Origin: Aurantiacibacter arachoides
Lineage (GTDB): Bacteria; Pseudomonadota; Alphaproteobacteria; Sphingomonadales; Sphingomonadaceae
Length of the DNA: 64,000 nt
NCBI RefSeq assembly: GCF_009827335.1
Contig: NZ_WTYH01000001.1
Coordinates: 1,488,001 to 1,552,000 of the forward strand
Direction: 5' to 3'
This document shows, piece by piece, positions 40,847 through 50,197 of the stretch; position 1 is the stretch's first letter, and each line of letters begins with the position of its first letter. The position numbers were made by a program, and so were the translations under genes. The notes under the pieces are model-generated. The model did not search any database. It saw only the letters and a program-made list of their open reading frames with translations, and was not told where the DNA came from.

Positions 40847-41010
40847 CACGCCCTCTTGGCGCAAACCCCTTGGAGAACCGTTAACCCGGTGCGAACAATT
40901 CCCTGGGGCGAGCTCTCGCGACCCGCCCCCTCGCCTCCATTGCCGTGGCGCTCGAAATGGTTAAGGTCGATGGGGGCTGCGGTGCTTTGCGCAGACGGGC
41001 GGGAGACGAC

Positions 41011-42330
41011 ATGCGGCATATCGCTATCATCGGGTCCGGGCCGGCCGGTTATTACACTGCCGAGGCCGCGCAAAAGGCCTTTGGCGAGGATGTGCGCATC
41101 GATATCTTCGACATGCTGCCGGTGCCCTACGGCCTGATCCGCACCGGCGTTGCGCCCGATCACCAGTCGATCAAGGGCGTGGCGCGCCGGTACGAGAAGA
41201 CAGCGCTCACCGACCATGTCCGCTTCGTCGGCAACGTGGCTGTTGGCCGCGATGTGCAGGTGGCCGAATTGCAGCGGCTTTACGATGCGGTCGTGCTGGC
41301 GACGGGCGCGCCGAGCGACCGCGAACTCGGCCTGCCGGGGGCGGACCTCGGCAATGTCTTCGGCAGCGCTGCCTTTGTCGGCTGGTACAACGGCCATCCG
41401 CAATTTGCCCGGCTCGATCCCGATCTTTCGGGCGGAACCGCGGTGGTAATCGGGATGGGCAACGTCGCTCTCGACGTGGCGCGCATCCTGGCCAAGACGC
41501 CGGCCGAACTCGCATCCAGCGACATCGTGGCCCATGCCTATCAGGCGCTGGAAGCCAGCCGGATAGAGCGCGTGGTCATCCTCGGCCGGCGCGGGCCGCA
41601 CCAGATCATGATGACGCCCAAGGAACTGGGAGAGCTTGGCCATCTCGAACGTGCCGCCCCACATGTCGATCCACGCGATTTGCCCGACGCCGGCGAAGAC
41701 GCGTTGCTGGAGCCGGGGCTGCGCAAGTCTGTCACCCTGATCCGCGAGTACGCAGCCACGCCCGAGCACATTCGGGCGGAGAAACCCGTCGCCATCGAAT
41801 TCGCCTTCTTCGCCCAGCCCGTCGCGCTGATCGGAGAGGGCAAGGTGGAGGCCATCGAGGTCGAGCGCACCGTGCTCGAACGCGGGCGCGCGGTGGGCAC
41901 GGGCGAAGTGGAGCGGCTGCGCGCCGACATGGTCGTCAGTTGCATCGGCTATCGCACCCACCCCATCCCCGGTGTGCCGTTCGACGCGCGCGAGGGCCGC
42001 TTCGCCAACGATGGCGGGCGGATCCTGCCGGGGCTCTACTGCGTCGGCTGGGCGCGGCGCGGTCCATCGGGCACGATCGGCACCAACAAGCCCGACGGTT
42101 TCGCCATCATCGACGCCATCACCGAGGACGTGGCGGCGGGCACCCTGGGCAACGGCGGCAAGCAAGGCCGCGCCGGCTTTGACGCGCTGGCCGCGGAGCG
42201 CGGACTGGACATCGTGACCTTCAAGGACTGGAAGCGTATCGAGAAAGCCGAAGAACGCGCCGCGCGCGACGGCTCACCGCGCGAGAAGTTCGTCGATATC
42301 GAGGCCATGATCAGGGCGCTGGGCACCTAG
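41011..42330 (+). CDS. Adrenodoxin-reductase-like ferredoxin--NADP+ reductase
   Basis: A 439-residue FAD/NADPH flavoprotein of the FprA/adrenodoxin reductase type. FAD site IIGSGPAGYYTAEA at 7-20, PYGLIRTGVAPDHQ, the NADP site VVIGMGNVALDVARIL, RRGPHQ (phosphate-binding Arg), and the C-terminal GWARRGPSGTIGTNK. It passes electrons from NADPH to a ferredoxin, and could supply enzymes such as P450s or the reverse of the KorAB reaction; that link is inference. GGGAG lies 6 nt before the ATG at 41011; the frame extends further upstream without a site. Divergent from the GGDEF-EAL gene. Confidence 0.92.
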   Translation: MRHIAIIGSGPAGYYTAEAAQKAFGEDVRIDIFDMLPVPYGLIRTGVAPDHQSIKGVARRYEKTALTDHVRFVGNVAVGRDVQVAELQRLYDAVVLATGAPSDRELGLPGADLGNVFGSAAFVGWYNGHPQFARLDPDLSGGTAVVIGMGNVALDVARILAKTPAELASSDIVAHAYQALEASRIERVVILGRRGPHQIMMTPKELGELGHLERAAPHVDPRDLPDAGEDALLEPGLRKSVTLIREYAATPEHIRAEKPVAIEFAFFAQPVALIGEGKVEAIEVERTVLERGRAVGTGEVERLRADMVVSCIGYRTHPIPGVPFDAREGRFANDGGRILPGLYCVGWARRGPSGTIGTNKPDGFAIIDAITEDVAAGTLGNGGKQGRAGFDALAAERGLDIVTFKDWKRIEKAEERAARDGSPREKFVDIEAMIRALGT

Positions 42331-42619
42331 CCGGTCAGACCGGACCTGTTCCGGGCCGACGCTTTCTCAAATGGGCTCGAAGCTTTTCACCATGCGTTTC
42401 TAATCCTCGCCAACCATTGTCGAAGGATGCTGTTCACCGGCGTCACAACCCATCTGCCTGGCCGCATCTGACCGAGGACCTTGGTTTCGCACCCCTGCAA
42501 ATTACTTGCGACTAGCCTCTTTTGGCCTTGGCCCAAGACAGGCTTCTGCAAGGACAAGGCCATTTTGTTTCCGCCGCGGAAAGAGCACCGGCCCGGAACA
42601 AGTCCGGGCTGGTCACGAA

Positions 42620-43747
42620 TCAAACCCGCATCGGCATCAGCACGTAAAGCGCCGCGCTCTTCTCGTTCTCGCGGATCAGCGTGGGCGCGCCGGCGTCGGC
42701 GAAGTGGAGCTCCACCGTATCGTTGCCGAGCTGGGCAAGGATGTCCTTCAGGTAGCCGGCGTTGAAGCCGATCTCCATGGGATCGGAGGCGTACTGCGAG
42801 CTGACTTCTTCCACCGCGTTGCCGTTGTCGGGGCTGGTGACGGTCAGCGTCACCTTGTCGGCTTCAAGCCCCATCTTGACGGCGCGGGTCTTTTCGGTGG
42901 CGATGGTGGCCACGCGGTCGACGCCGGCGAACAGGCTCTTGGGATCGACCCGCAGCAGCTTGTCGTTGCCGGTCGGGATCACGCGGCTGTAATCGGGAAA
43001 GGTGCCGTCGATCAGCTTGCTGGTCAGCACCACCCCGCCCTCGCCGCCCAGCGTGAAACGGATCTTGCTGGGGCTGAGATCGACCTGCACGTTGCCCTCG
43101 TGCGCCTCTTCCAGCAGCTTGCGCAGTTCGGCCACGGCCTTTCGCGGCACGATGACGTCAGGCATGCCTTCTGCGCCGGCGGGGCGCGCCAGCGTGAAGC
43201 GGGCCAGGCGGTGGCCGTCGGTTGCCGCCGCCTTCATCACGCCGCCATCCTCGTCCGAGACGTGGAGGAAGATGCCGTTCAGGTAATAGCGTGTCTCCTC
43301 GGTGGAGATGGCGAAGCGGGTGCGGTCGATCAGTTCGGCCAGCGTCTTGGCGGGCACTTCGAAACTGGTCGGCAGGTCGCCTTCGACGATGACCGGGAAG
43401 TCATCACGCGGCAGGGTCGGCAGCTTGAACCGGCTGCGGCCGGCCTTGATTTCCATGCGGTTGTCCGAGCAATCGAGGCTCACCTCGCTGCCGTCGGGAA
43501 GCTTGCGGGCGATATCGAACAGCAGGTGCGCGGAAACGGTGATCGCGCCCGCGCTGTCCACGCGATTGGCGCGCAGGTTGTCGATCACCTGCAGGTCCAG
43601 ATCGGTTGCCATGATGCGCACATGGCCATCGTCGCTCGCCTCGATCAGCACGTTCGACAGGATCGGGATGGTGTTGCGTCGCTCCACCACGCTCTGCACG
43701 TGGCTCAGGCTCCGCAGCAACTCGGCGCGTTCGATGGTGACCTTCAT
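42620..43747 (-). CDS. dnaN: DNA polymerase III sliding clamp, beta subunit
   Basis: The processivity ring of the replicative polymerase. 375 residues in three similar domains; MKVTIERAELLRSLSHVQSVVERRNTIPILSN at the N-terminus and LMPMRV at the C-terminus are standard. It is not beside dnaA or recF in this window, as expected in many alphaproteobacteria. The 289-nt gap to its left (42331-42619) shows only a small CCGGT/ACCGG hairpin just after the reductase gene and no gene I can support. Confidence 0.96.
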   Translation of the reverse strand: MKVTIERAELLRSLSHVQSVVERRNTIPILSNVLIEASDDGHVRIMATDLDLQVIDNLRANRVDSAGAITVSAHLLFDIARKLPDGSEVSLDCSDNRMEIKAGRSRFKLPTLPRDDFPVIVEGDLPTSFEVPAKTLAELIDRTRFAISTEETRYYLNGIFLHVSDEDGGVMKAAATDGHRLARFTLARPAGAEGMPDVIVPRKAVAELRKLLEEAHEGNVQVDLSPSKIRFTLGGEGGVVLTSKLIDGTFPDYSRVIPTGNDKLLRVDPKSLFAGVDRVATIATEKTRAVKMGLEADKVTLTVTSPDNGNAVEEVSSQYASDPMEIGFNAGYLKDILAQLGNDTVELHFADAGAPTLIRENEKSAALYVLMPMRV

Positions 43748-43979
43748 CGCAAGTTTTTCCCCATTCGTGCGCCGCGGGAAATCGGTAGGTGACCGGGATA
43801 CCCCGGAATCGCCCGCCAGCGCCGGTAAATTGCCGGATTACCCTTAGCGACAGGGCGGATACGGGCAAGGAAACGGAGGGGGAACACCCGATTCCTTGGG
43901 GAAAACTAGGATGGTCCTTCAGCAAGGCCGGCTCCGCGGCCTTGTCCTCCCGGCTGTTCCCTGCGGGGCCGGTCCGGGC

Positions 43980-44009
43980 GGGCGGCCGCCCTTGCGGACC
44001 CTTGGTCCG
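43980..44009. terminator. Two palindromes downstream of fabG
   Basis: GGGCGGCCGCCC (43980-43991, a loopless palindrome) and CGGACC-CTT-GGTCCG (43995-44009) lie 15 nt beyond the fabG stop. There is no T-run on the fabG strand, so this is a weak termination candidate. A further repeat CAAGGCC...GGCCTTG sits at 43923-43944 in the same 276-nt gap. Confidence 0.3.
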
Positions 44010-44023
44010 TTCCGAGACCGTGC

Positions 44024-44788
44024 CTACCCTAGCATCGCCATGCCGCCGTTCACGTGCAGCACCTGGCCGGTGACATAGCTCGCCTCGCGGCTGGCGAGGT
44101 AGGCAACGGCGGCGCCGATGTCCTCGCCCTCGCCCATGCGCGCCATGGGGATGCGGGACGTAATGGCGCCCTTCTGCTTGTCGTCCAGCGCCTCGGTCAT
44201 CGCGGATCGGATGAAGCCGGGCGCCACGCAGTTCACCGTGATGTTGCGGCTGGCGACTTCCTGCGCGAGGCTCTTCGACATGCCGACGAGGCCCGCCTTG
44301 GCGGCGGTGTAATTCATCTGGCCGGGATTGCCCGTGGTGCCGACGACGCTGGTGATGTTGACGATCCGCCCGAAGCGCGCCTTCATCATCGGGCGCACGC
44401 TGGCGCGCATCAGGCGGAAGGCGGCCTCCAGGTTGACACGGATAACGTCGTCCCACTCGTCATCCTTCATCCGCATGGCGAGGTTGTCGCGGGTGATGCC
44501 GGCGTTGTTCACCAGGATGTCGATGCGACCAAGGGTATCGACGGCGGCGGGCACCAGCTCCTCGACCTGCGTGGTGTCCGAAAGATTGCAGGTGATCTCG
44601 ACATGGCCGTCATGCTCGTGCTGCGCGGACTGGCCGTTCAACTCCTCGCGAAAGGCGCGCAGCTTGCCGCCGTTCGAGCCGGAGAGCGCCAGCCGCGCCC
44701 CTTGCGCTGCGAGCGCCCGTGCAATCGCCGAGCCGATCCCGCCGCTGGCGCCGGTAACGAGGGCGTTCATTCCTACGAGTGAGAACAT
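44024..44788 (-). CDS. fabG: 3-oxoacyl-[acyl-carrier-protein] reductase
   Basis: The NADPH-dependent ketoreductase of type II fatty-acid synthesis. 254 residues with TGASGGIG at 12-19, NNAG at 95-98, catalytic Ser147, Tyr160, Lys164 (ITSVVGTTGN, NYTAAKAG) and VLHVNGGMAM at the end. GGAGATGG precedes the ATG at 44788; the upstream open frame is antiphase of the propeller gene. It is separated from fabD by the beta-propeller lipoprotein gene, and acpP/fabF do not follow. Confidence 0.94.
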   Translation of the reverse strand: MFSLVGMNALVTGASGGIGSAIARALAAQGARLALSGSNGGKLRAFREELNGQSAQHEHDGHVEITCNLSDTTQVEELVPAAVDTLGRIDILVNNAGITRDNLAMRMKDDEWDDVIRVNLEAAFRLMRASVRPMMKARFGRIVNITSVVGTTGNPGQMNYTAAKAGLVGMSKSLAQEVASRNITVNCVAPGFIRSAMTEALDDKQKGAITSRIPMARMGEGEDIGAAVAYLASREASYVTGQVLHVNGGMAMLG

Positions 44789-44840
44789 CGATCCATCTCC
44801 AATCAGTTGGCCGGTGCTCTTGCGCCTCATGGCGTCGGGG

Positions 44841-46802
44841 TCAATCCTGCGTCCCTTGTGCGGGTCCGCGCGGCGTGAAATTCGTGCGTCGCCGTTCGCG
44901 GATGCGGCCGCCGTCCAGTTCGCCCTCGACCAGTTCGTAACCGAGCAGGGCGAAGATGCGATTGCGCAGGAAGATGGGGCGCGCATTGCCGTACCAGTCG
45001 ACGCAGCTCGCAACGCAGCCATCGTCTGTGCCCGCCTTGGCCCGGCTCTCGAGATCACCGGCGGGCGTGAACTGGCGATCGTCGCGGCGCAGGAAGAATA
45101 TGGCAGAACCATTGCCCAGGAACTCGCCCCCGCTGCCCGTGCGCGTGCGACTGACGGGGAGGCCGAGAGTGCCCGAGATGCCATCGGGCGAACCGGGGTC
45201 GGCGCGGTAGAAAAAGGCCTGGCTGCGCACCTCGCCCTCGCTCGCGGCGGGAAGCAGGTAGGTGTCCTCGACCCGTGCCTGCTCGCCCAGGGACACTGCC
45301 GAAAAGCCCAGCGCATTGCCGCGGCCCGGCCCGATGGCAATGGCATCGCTGCCCATCACGTCGAAACGGGTGACGCCGTGCGTCAATTCGATGCGCTGCG
45401 CCTCGCGCCCGTCGACCGGCGCGGCATAGAAGAAGCGCGCGTCGTTCTCGTCGCCGTAGTTTGCTGCCGCGTACAGCAGGTAGTCGCCCACGAAGCGGTT
45501 GTGGAAGCGGTAGCCTGCCACCGGCGGCAATTCGCGCAAGGCGCGCTGCGGCAGTTCGCGGGTGCCGTCGGTAAAGGCGGCGAGCGGCACGGTCAGCAGG
45601 CCCAACTCGCCGCCAGAGAACTCGCTGCCCCACATGCTGTCGCCGTTGCCCTCGCCCCGCAGGACCACGCGCAGCACACCGTCGCGGGCATCTTCGGTAA
45701 AGGAGAACTGGTCGATCGGTGCGCCGTCGACCGGCACCGATCCGGGGCGCGACCCGTCGAGCGGCAGGCGGTAGAGCTGGCCGGGCACCGCCGCGATGCC
45801 GGTGTTCCCGCGGGCGAGCGGCGAGGTCCAGACATAGACCGAACCAGGCGATACGTAGAACGTACGGCTCCAGCTGCCGAGCACGGCAGTGGCATCGCAG
45901 TCGAGTTCGGCGGCGGACAGATCGCAGCGCGTCACCGTGTGCGCGATCTGTGGCACGACCTTCCCCCGGCGCATTCCTTCGGTGATGTAGATGTCCTGCG
46001 GTTCGACCAGCGCGACGGCCTCGCCCCCGGCCCCGCCCCGGCGCAGCGCCGGCATCGACGATCGCCAGTCCGCCCAGTTCAGGGGGACAGGCGCGTAGAA
46101 GATCAGCTCGTCGCCGATCATGCGGCTGGCGTAGTTGCTCGACGAATAATAATCGCCGGATCGCAGGTAATGGGTGTCGCGGTAGGTCAGCGAACCGTCC
46201 GCGCCGAGCCGGAAGCGGCTGATCTCGGTGCCGAAATTGCCGTAGCTGTAGCCGACCACGACGACCTGGTCGCCGCGCACCAGCATCTCGTCGTACCAGG
46301 TGCCCTGGTTGTAGGCGCCGGGCGGAAAGGCATCGACCTGGCCGGCGGGTCGCAGCATGTCTCCGCCATGCCGGACGGTGAAGATCCGCCCGCGCCGCAG
46401 GATGACGAGATAGTCGCCCGCATCCTTGACGATGGCGCCTTCGTCGACGCTGGCCTCCTGGGTGTTGGTAATCTGCTCAGGCGATGAAACGGCCGAGTCC
46501 ATTGCCGGAGCTGCCATGGCTGGGGGTGGCGGCGGGGGCGGTGGGGGCGGGGGCGGCGGCGGGGGCACCGGCCCGTTGACTGACGAACCCGTTACCACGA
46601 TCGCCGCGTCCCTTTCCTGTTGCAGGCCCTGAATGCGCGCGACGAAGCGTTCGAAGCTGGCTTCGCTGTCGAAAGCTTCCAGTCCCTCTCCAGACAAGTC
46701 GCTGGCGCTCTGTGCCCGTTCCCCGGGACCGGTCGATTGGCATGCTGCGAGCACGCTCGCGGCGATGACGAAGGTCAGTGGTGCACGGATCGGCAACTGC
46801 AT
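44841..46802 (-). CDS. Beta-propeller lipoprotein with poly-proline linker
   Basis: A 653-residue putative lipoprotein (signal with lipobox VLAAC, Cys21). An N-terminal linker contains a short coiled segment, the TonB-box-like IVVTGSSV (68-75) and 15 consecutive prolines (80-94). From about 105 a beta-propeller domain of the PF09826 type follows (TNTQEASVDEGAIVKDAGDYLVILRRG, WYDEMLVRGDQVVVVGYSYG). Extra Cys (TRCDLSAAELDCD, DDGCVASCVD) suggest a periplasmic or surface location. GGGGAGAG precedes the ATG. Lies between fabD and fabG on the same strand. Function unknown. Confidence 0.8.
   Translation of the reverse strand: MQLPIRAPLTFVIAASVLAACQSTGPGERAQSASDLSGEGLEAFDSEASFERFVARIQGLQQERDAAIVVTGSSVNGPVPPPPPPPPPPPPPPPAMAAPAMDSAVSSPEQITNTQEASVDEGAIVKDAGDYLVILRRGRIFTVRHGGDMLRPAGQVDAFPPGAYNQGTWYDEMLVRGDQVVVVGYSYGNFGTEISRFRLGADGSLTYRDTHYLRSGDYYSSSNYASRMIGDELIFYAPVPLNWADWRSSMPALRRGGAGGEAVALVEPQDIYITEGMRRGKVVPQIAHTVTRCDLSAAELDCDATAVLGSWSRTFYVSPGSVYVWTSPLARGNTGIAAVPGQLYRLPLDGSRPGSVPVDGAPIDQFSFTEDARDGVLRVVLRGEGNGDSMWGSEFSGGELGLLTVPLAAFTDGTRELPQRALRELPPVAGYRFHNRFVGDYLLYAAANYGDENDARFFYAAPVDGREAQRIELTHGVTRFDVMGSDAIAIGPGRGNALGFSAVSLGEQARVEDTYLLPAASEGEVRSQAFFYRADPGSPDGISGTLGLPVSRTRTGSGGEFLGNGSAIFFLRRDDRQFTPAGDLESRAKAGTDDGCVASCVDWYGNARPIFLRNRIFALLGYELVEGELDGGRIRERRRTNFTPRGPAQGTQD
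46521..46565 (-). repeat. Poly-proline codon run (15 Pro)
   Basis: Fifteen proline codons (CCC, CCG and CCA mixed) follow one another in the propeller lipoprotein gene. Such runs stall ribosomes and need EF-P, and the G-rich complementary strand is slippage-prone. Confidence 0.85.
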
Positions 46803-46893
46803 GAGGCTCTCCCCTAAGGCCCGGCGTTACAGTGTGGCAAAATTTGCGCCCGCCACCTGAACGCGGGATTTACAGTTGCTGCCCCGCGGTCGA

Positions 46894-47847
46894 TCAGATG
46901 GTCTTGGCCAAAGCCTCGATGTCCTCCATGCCGACGACGCTGGTTATCATCGCATCGGGTGCGATCTTCTTCACCATCGGGCCGACAACCTTGCCGCCCA
47001 GTTCGACGAAATGCGTGGTCCCTGCCGCGTGCATGGCCGCCACGCTTTCGCGCCAGCGCACGCGGCCGGTGATCTGCTCGACCAGCAGGCGCTGTTCCTC
47101 GGCAGGATCGGTCACCGGCGCGGCGGTCACGTTGGAGTAGACGGGCAGGCGGAACGCGGCGGGCGGCATGTTGCCAAGCGCGGTTCGCATGCGCTGTGCC
47201 GCCGGCTGCATCAGCGAGCAGTGGAAGGGCGCCGAAACGGGCAGCTTGATCGCGCGCTTGATGCCGTGTTCCTTGGCGAGCTCAACCGCGCGGTCGATCG
47301 CGGCGAGGTGGCCGGAGAGCACCACCTGCCCCGGATCGTTGTCGTTGGCGACCTCGCACACGCTGTCTGCGCCTCCCGCGAGGGGCCCCTGCGCGGCCGC
47401 ATCGGCCAGCGCCTGCGCCTTGTCGAGGTCAGCGCCCAGCAGCGCGCACATCCCGCCGACGCCGATGGGCACCGCGTCCTGCATGGCGATACCGCGCGTG
47501 CGCAGCAACCGGGCGGTGGACGCCAGGTCAAACGCGCCGACGCTGGCGAGCGCCGAGTATTCGCCCAGCGAGTGCCCGGCCACCGCCGCGCCCTTTTCGG
47601 ACAGGACGAAGCCGCCCGCCTCCAGCACGCGGACCACGGCCAGGGCATTGGCCATGATTGCGGGCTGGGCGTTGGCGGTCATGGTGAGCTCGCTTTCCGG
47701 CCCATCGCCCATCAAGGCAAACAGCTTCTGGTTCAGCGCATCGTCCACTTCCTCGAATACCTCGCGCGCATGGCTGCTGGCCTGGGCAAGATCGTGCCCC
47801 ATGCCGATCTTCTGGCTGCCCTGCCCGGGAAAGAGAAATGCGATCAT
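46894..47847 (-). CDS. fabD: Malonyl-CoA:ACP acyltransferase
   Basis: Loads malonate onto ACP for fatty-acid synthesis. 317 residues with FLFPGQGSQ at the start, the nucleophile in GHSLGEYSAL (Ser93), and the catalytic His in SAPFHCSLM. AAGGA lies before the ATG at 47847; the 13-nt gap to the LD-carboxypeptidase upstream implies co-transcription. Confidence 0.95.
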   Translation of the reverse strand: MIAFLFPGQGSQKIGMGHDLAQASSHAREVFEEVDDALNQKLFALMGDGPESELTMTANAQPAIMANALAVVRVLEAGGFVLSEKGAAVAGHSLGEYSALASVGAFDLASTARLLRTRGIAMQDAVPIGVGGMCALLGADLDKAQALADAAAQGPLAGGADSVCEVANDNDPGQVVLSGHLAAIDRAVELAKEHGIKRAIKLPVSAPFHCSLMQPAAQRMRTALGNMPPAAFRLPVYSNVTAAPVTDPAEEQRLLVEQITGRVRWRESVAAMHAAGTTHFVELGGKVVGPMVKKIAPDAMITSVVGMEDIEALAKTI

Positions 47848-47860
47848 GATGATGTCCTTG

Positions 47861-48685
47861 TCAGTTGCGCAGGCTGCGGGGGGGGCCGCCGAAGGGGACG
47901 ATGGCGTTGGCGGCATCGTGCCCGATATCGGCGCGGCCGAGGAAGGGGATGCCCGATCTGTCGCACCAGTATTGGGCGATGGCGACCTCGTCCATGCCGA
48001 AGGGGCGGTCGTTTTCCGGGACAGCGGTAACGCGGCCCAGCCGGATACCCGCGGCGCCGCGCAGGTGCTGTGTCACGTGAAAGAACAGGCGATCGACGGC
48101 GTAGAGATGTTCGGCCACCTCCTCCACCATCACCACGTGGCCCGTCAGGTCGGGCATCAGTTCGGTGCCCGCCAGCATGGCCAGCGTCATCAGGTTGAAG
48201 GCGACCGTCGGAGCCGTATCCAGCGGGGGCGGCGCGGGTTCGCCGGAGAGGAAGCGCAGCACACGGCGGATTGCCTCCTCGCCGCCTTTGCGCCGGATGT
48301 CGCCCGCCAGCGGGCCGTGGACCGGGCGGCCGATGCCGTGGCGGTAGAGGCCGCCGAGCAAGATACCCGTGTCCGAATAGCCGAGATAGGTTTTGGCGGA
48401 CGCCGCTTCGTCCAGGGCTGCCAGCGCGTCTGGCGCGATGCGGCAGGCACCGTAGCCACCCATCGCGAACCACACGGCGTCGATGTCCGGGCCATTGGCC
48501 ACTTCGACAAACGCGGAGCGGCGCAGGTCGTCGTCGCCGGCGAAATGGCCGGTTTCGACAAAGCACTGCGGGTGGAACGCGAGATCGACGGCCGGAAATT
48601 CCGTCGCCGCCAGCGCGAGCACGGCATCTGCGCGGTCGCGGCGGATGGGCTTTCCGGGGCAGACGAGGGCGACACGCGTGGTCAT
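47861..48685 (-). CDS. LD-carboxypeptidase (peptidase S66)
   Basis: Cleaves the terminal D-Ala from murein tetrapeptides in the cytoplasm during peptidoglycan recycling. The 274-residue protein has the nucleophile in GYSDT (Ser104), the acidic residue in MVEEVAEHLYAVDR and the His in IGHDAANAIVPFG, giving the S66 Ser-Glu-His triad; length is slightly short for LdcA. It is divergent from a Mur ligase that could use the product. fabD follows on the same strand. Confidence 0.9.
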   Translation of the reverse strand: MTTRVALVCPGKPIRRDRADAVLALAATEFPAVDLAFHPQCFVETGHFAGDDDLRRSAFVEVANGPDIDAVWFAMGGYGACRIAPDALAALDEAASAKTYLGYSDTGILLGGLYRHGIGRPVHGPLAGDIRRKGGEEAIRRVLRFLSGEPAPPPLDTAPTVAFNLMTLAMLAGTELMPDLTGHVVMVEEVAEHLYAVDRLFFHVTQHLRGAAGIRLGRVTAVPENDRPFGMDEVAIAQYWCDRSGIPFLGRADIGHDAANAIVPFGGPPRSLRN

Positions 48686-48744
48686 GGTCGCCCTTCCCTA
48701 ACATCCGCTTCACAAAGCGCCACCGCCCGCATAGGCACATCCCC

Positions 48745-50160
48745 ATGATTCAGCACACCGACGCCGTCGCCCACCCCTATTTTTTCTGCGGTATCGGCGG
48801 CTCCGGCATGCTGCCGCTGGCGCAGATCGTGAAGGGCATGGGCGGCGAGGTTGCAGGGTCCGACCGCAGTTTCGACCAGGGACGCACGCCGGAGAAATTT
48901 GCCGCGCTGGAACGGCAGGGCTTCGCGCTGTTCCCGCAGGATGGCAGCGGCATCACCTCGGCTGCGCAGGTGCTGGTCGCCAGTGCCGCGATCGAGGACA
49001 CGGTGCCCGAGGTTGCCCGCGCAAAAGAGCTTGGCTGCGAACGGCTGACCCGTGCCGAACTGCTCGCCCGCCTGTTCAACGCCGCGCCGCAATCGCTGGC
49101 CGTGGGCGGCACCAGCGGCAAGAGCACGACCACCGCAATGCTCGGCTGGATCATGCAAAGCGCCGGCAAGCACCCCACCATCATGAACGGGGCGGTGATG
49201 AAGAACTTCGTCACCGAGGAACGCCCCTTCGCCAGCGCCGTGGTGGGCGACGGCGATACCTTTGTGTCCGAGGTGGACGAAAGCGACGGATCCATCGCGC
49301 TCTACCAGCCCACGGTGGCGCTTCTTCTCAACGTTAGCCTCGATCACAAGAGCATGGACGAATTGCGCGCACTGTTCGGCGATTTCCTCGGACGCGCGGA
49401 TCGGGGCGTCGTCAATGCCGACGATGTCGAGGCGTTCCGGCTGGTGGCGCGCGCGAACGACCCGGTCACCTTTGGCATCGACAATACCTGCGCGGCGCTG
49501 GGCGTGGCAGACGGCAGCGTGGCCGAAGGGCCGACGCGGCAGGCGGCGCTGATCGTGGACCGGCGGGACGACAGCGAACACGCGCTCACGCTCGCCATGC
49601 CGGGGCGGCACAACCTGTCCAACGCGCTCGCCGCCATTGCCGCCGTCAATGCCGCAGGCGTGCCGGTGGCCGATGCGGTTGCGGCACTGGGCAGCTTCAA
49701 GGGCCTGTCCCGCCGGTTCGACGTGCTGGGCACCAGCGCCAGCGGCGTGACGGTAATCGACGATTTCGGCCACAATCCGGAAAAAGCCCGCGCCACCCTG
49801 CGCACGTTGAAGGCGCACGAAGGCCGCGTCCTCGCCTTTTTCCAGCCGCACGGCTACGGCCCCTTGCGCCAGATGGGCCACGAACTGGCCGAAACCTTTG
49901 CGCAGGAACTCGGCCCCGAAGACCTGACCATCCTGTGCGACCCGGTCTATTTCGGCGGCACAGTCGATCGCACCGTCGGCAGCGAGCGGATCGTCGACAT
50001 GATCCACGCCGCCGGAGGGAAAGCCCTGCATATCAACACCCGCGACGGCTGCGGCGATTTCATCGTCCAGAACGCGTGCGCAGGTGACCGCGTGGTGGTG
50101 ATGGGCGCGCGCGACGATACGCTGACGAACTTTGCGGAAAGCCTTTTGCAACGATTGTAG
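48745..50160 (+). CDS. Mur ligase family protein (MurC/Mpl-like)
   Basis: A 471-residue ATP-dependent ligase with the Mur N-terminal fold (FFCGIGGSGMLPLAQ), P-loop GGTSGKSTTT at 121-130, the central HNLSNALAAIAA and the C-terminal IDDFGHNPEKARATLRTL. It joins an amino acid or peptide to UDP-MurNAc. It is not typical cell-division MurC, and the essential mur cluster is absent here. Being divergent from an LD-carboxypeptidase suggests Mpl-like recycling of tripeptide, but this rests on context. Confidence 0.82.
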   Translation: MIQHTDAVAHPYFFCGIGGSGMLPLAQIVKGMGGEVAGSDRSFDQGRTPEKFAALERQGFALFPQDGSGITSAAQVLVASAAIEDTVPEVARAKELGCERLTRAELLARLFNAAPQSLAVGGTSGKSTTTAMLGWIMQSAGKHPTIMNGAVMKNFVTEERPFASAVVGDGDTFVSEVDESDGSIALYQPTVALLLNVSLDHKSMDELRALFGDFLGRADRGVVNADDVEAFRLVARANDPVTFGIDNTCAALGVADGSVAEGPTRQAALIVDRRDDSEHALTLAMPGRHNLSNALAAIAAVNAAGVPVADAVAALGSFKGLSRRFDVLGTSASGVTVIDDFGHNPEKARATLRTLKAHEGRVLAFFQPHGYGPLRQMGHELAETFAQELGPEDLTILCDPVYFGGTVDRTVGSERIVDMIHAAGGKALHINTRDGCGDFIVQNACAGDRVVVMGARDDTLTNFAESLLQRL

Positions 50161-50197
50161 GGCACACCCCTCCGCAGGAAGGGAGGCACGTCGCCCC

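Noticed and set aside
42387..42623. 78-aa minus-strand frame downstream of dnaN
   Set aside because: No motif or ribosome-binding site, and it overlaps the dnaN 3' end by 4 nt in a region with mixed composition.
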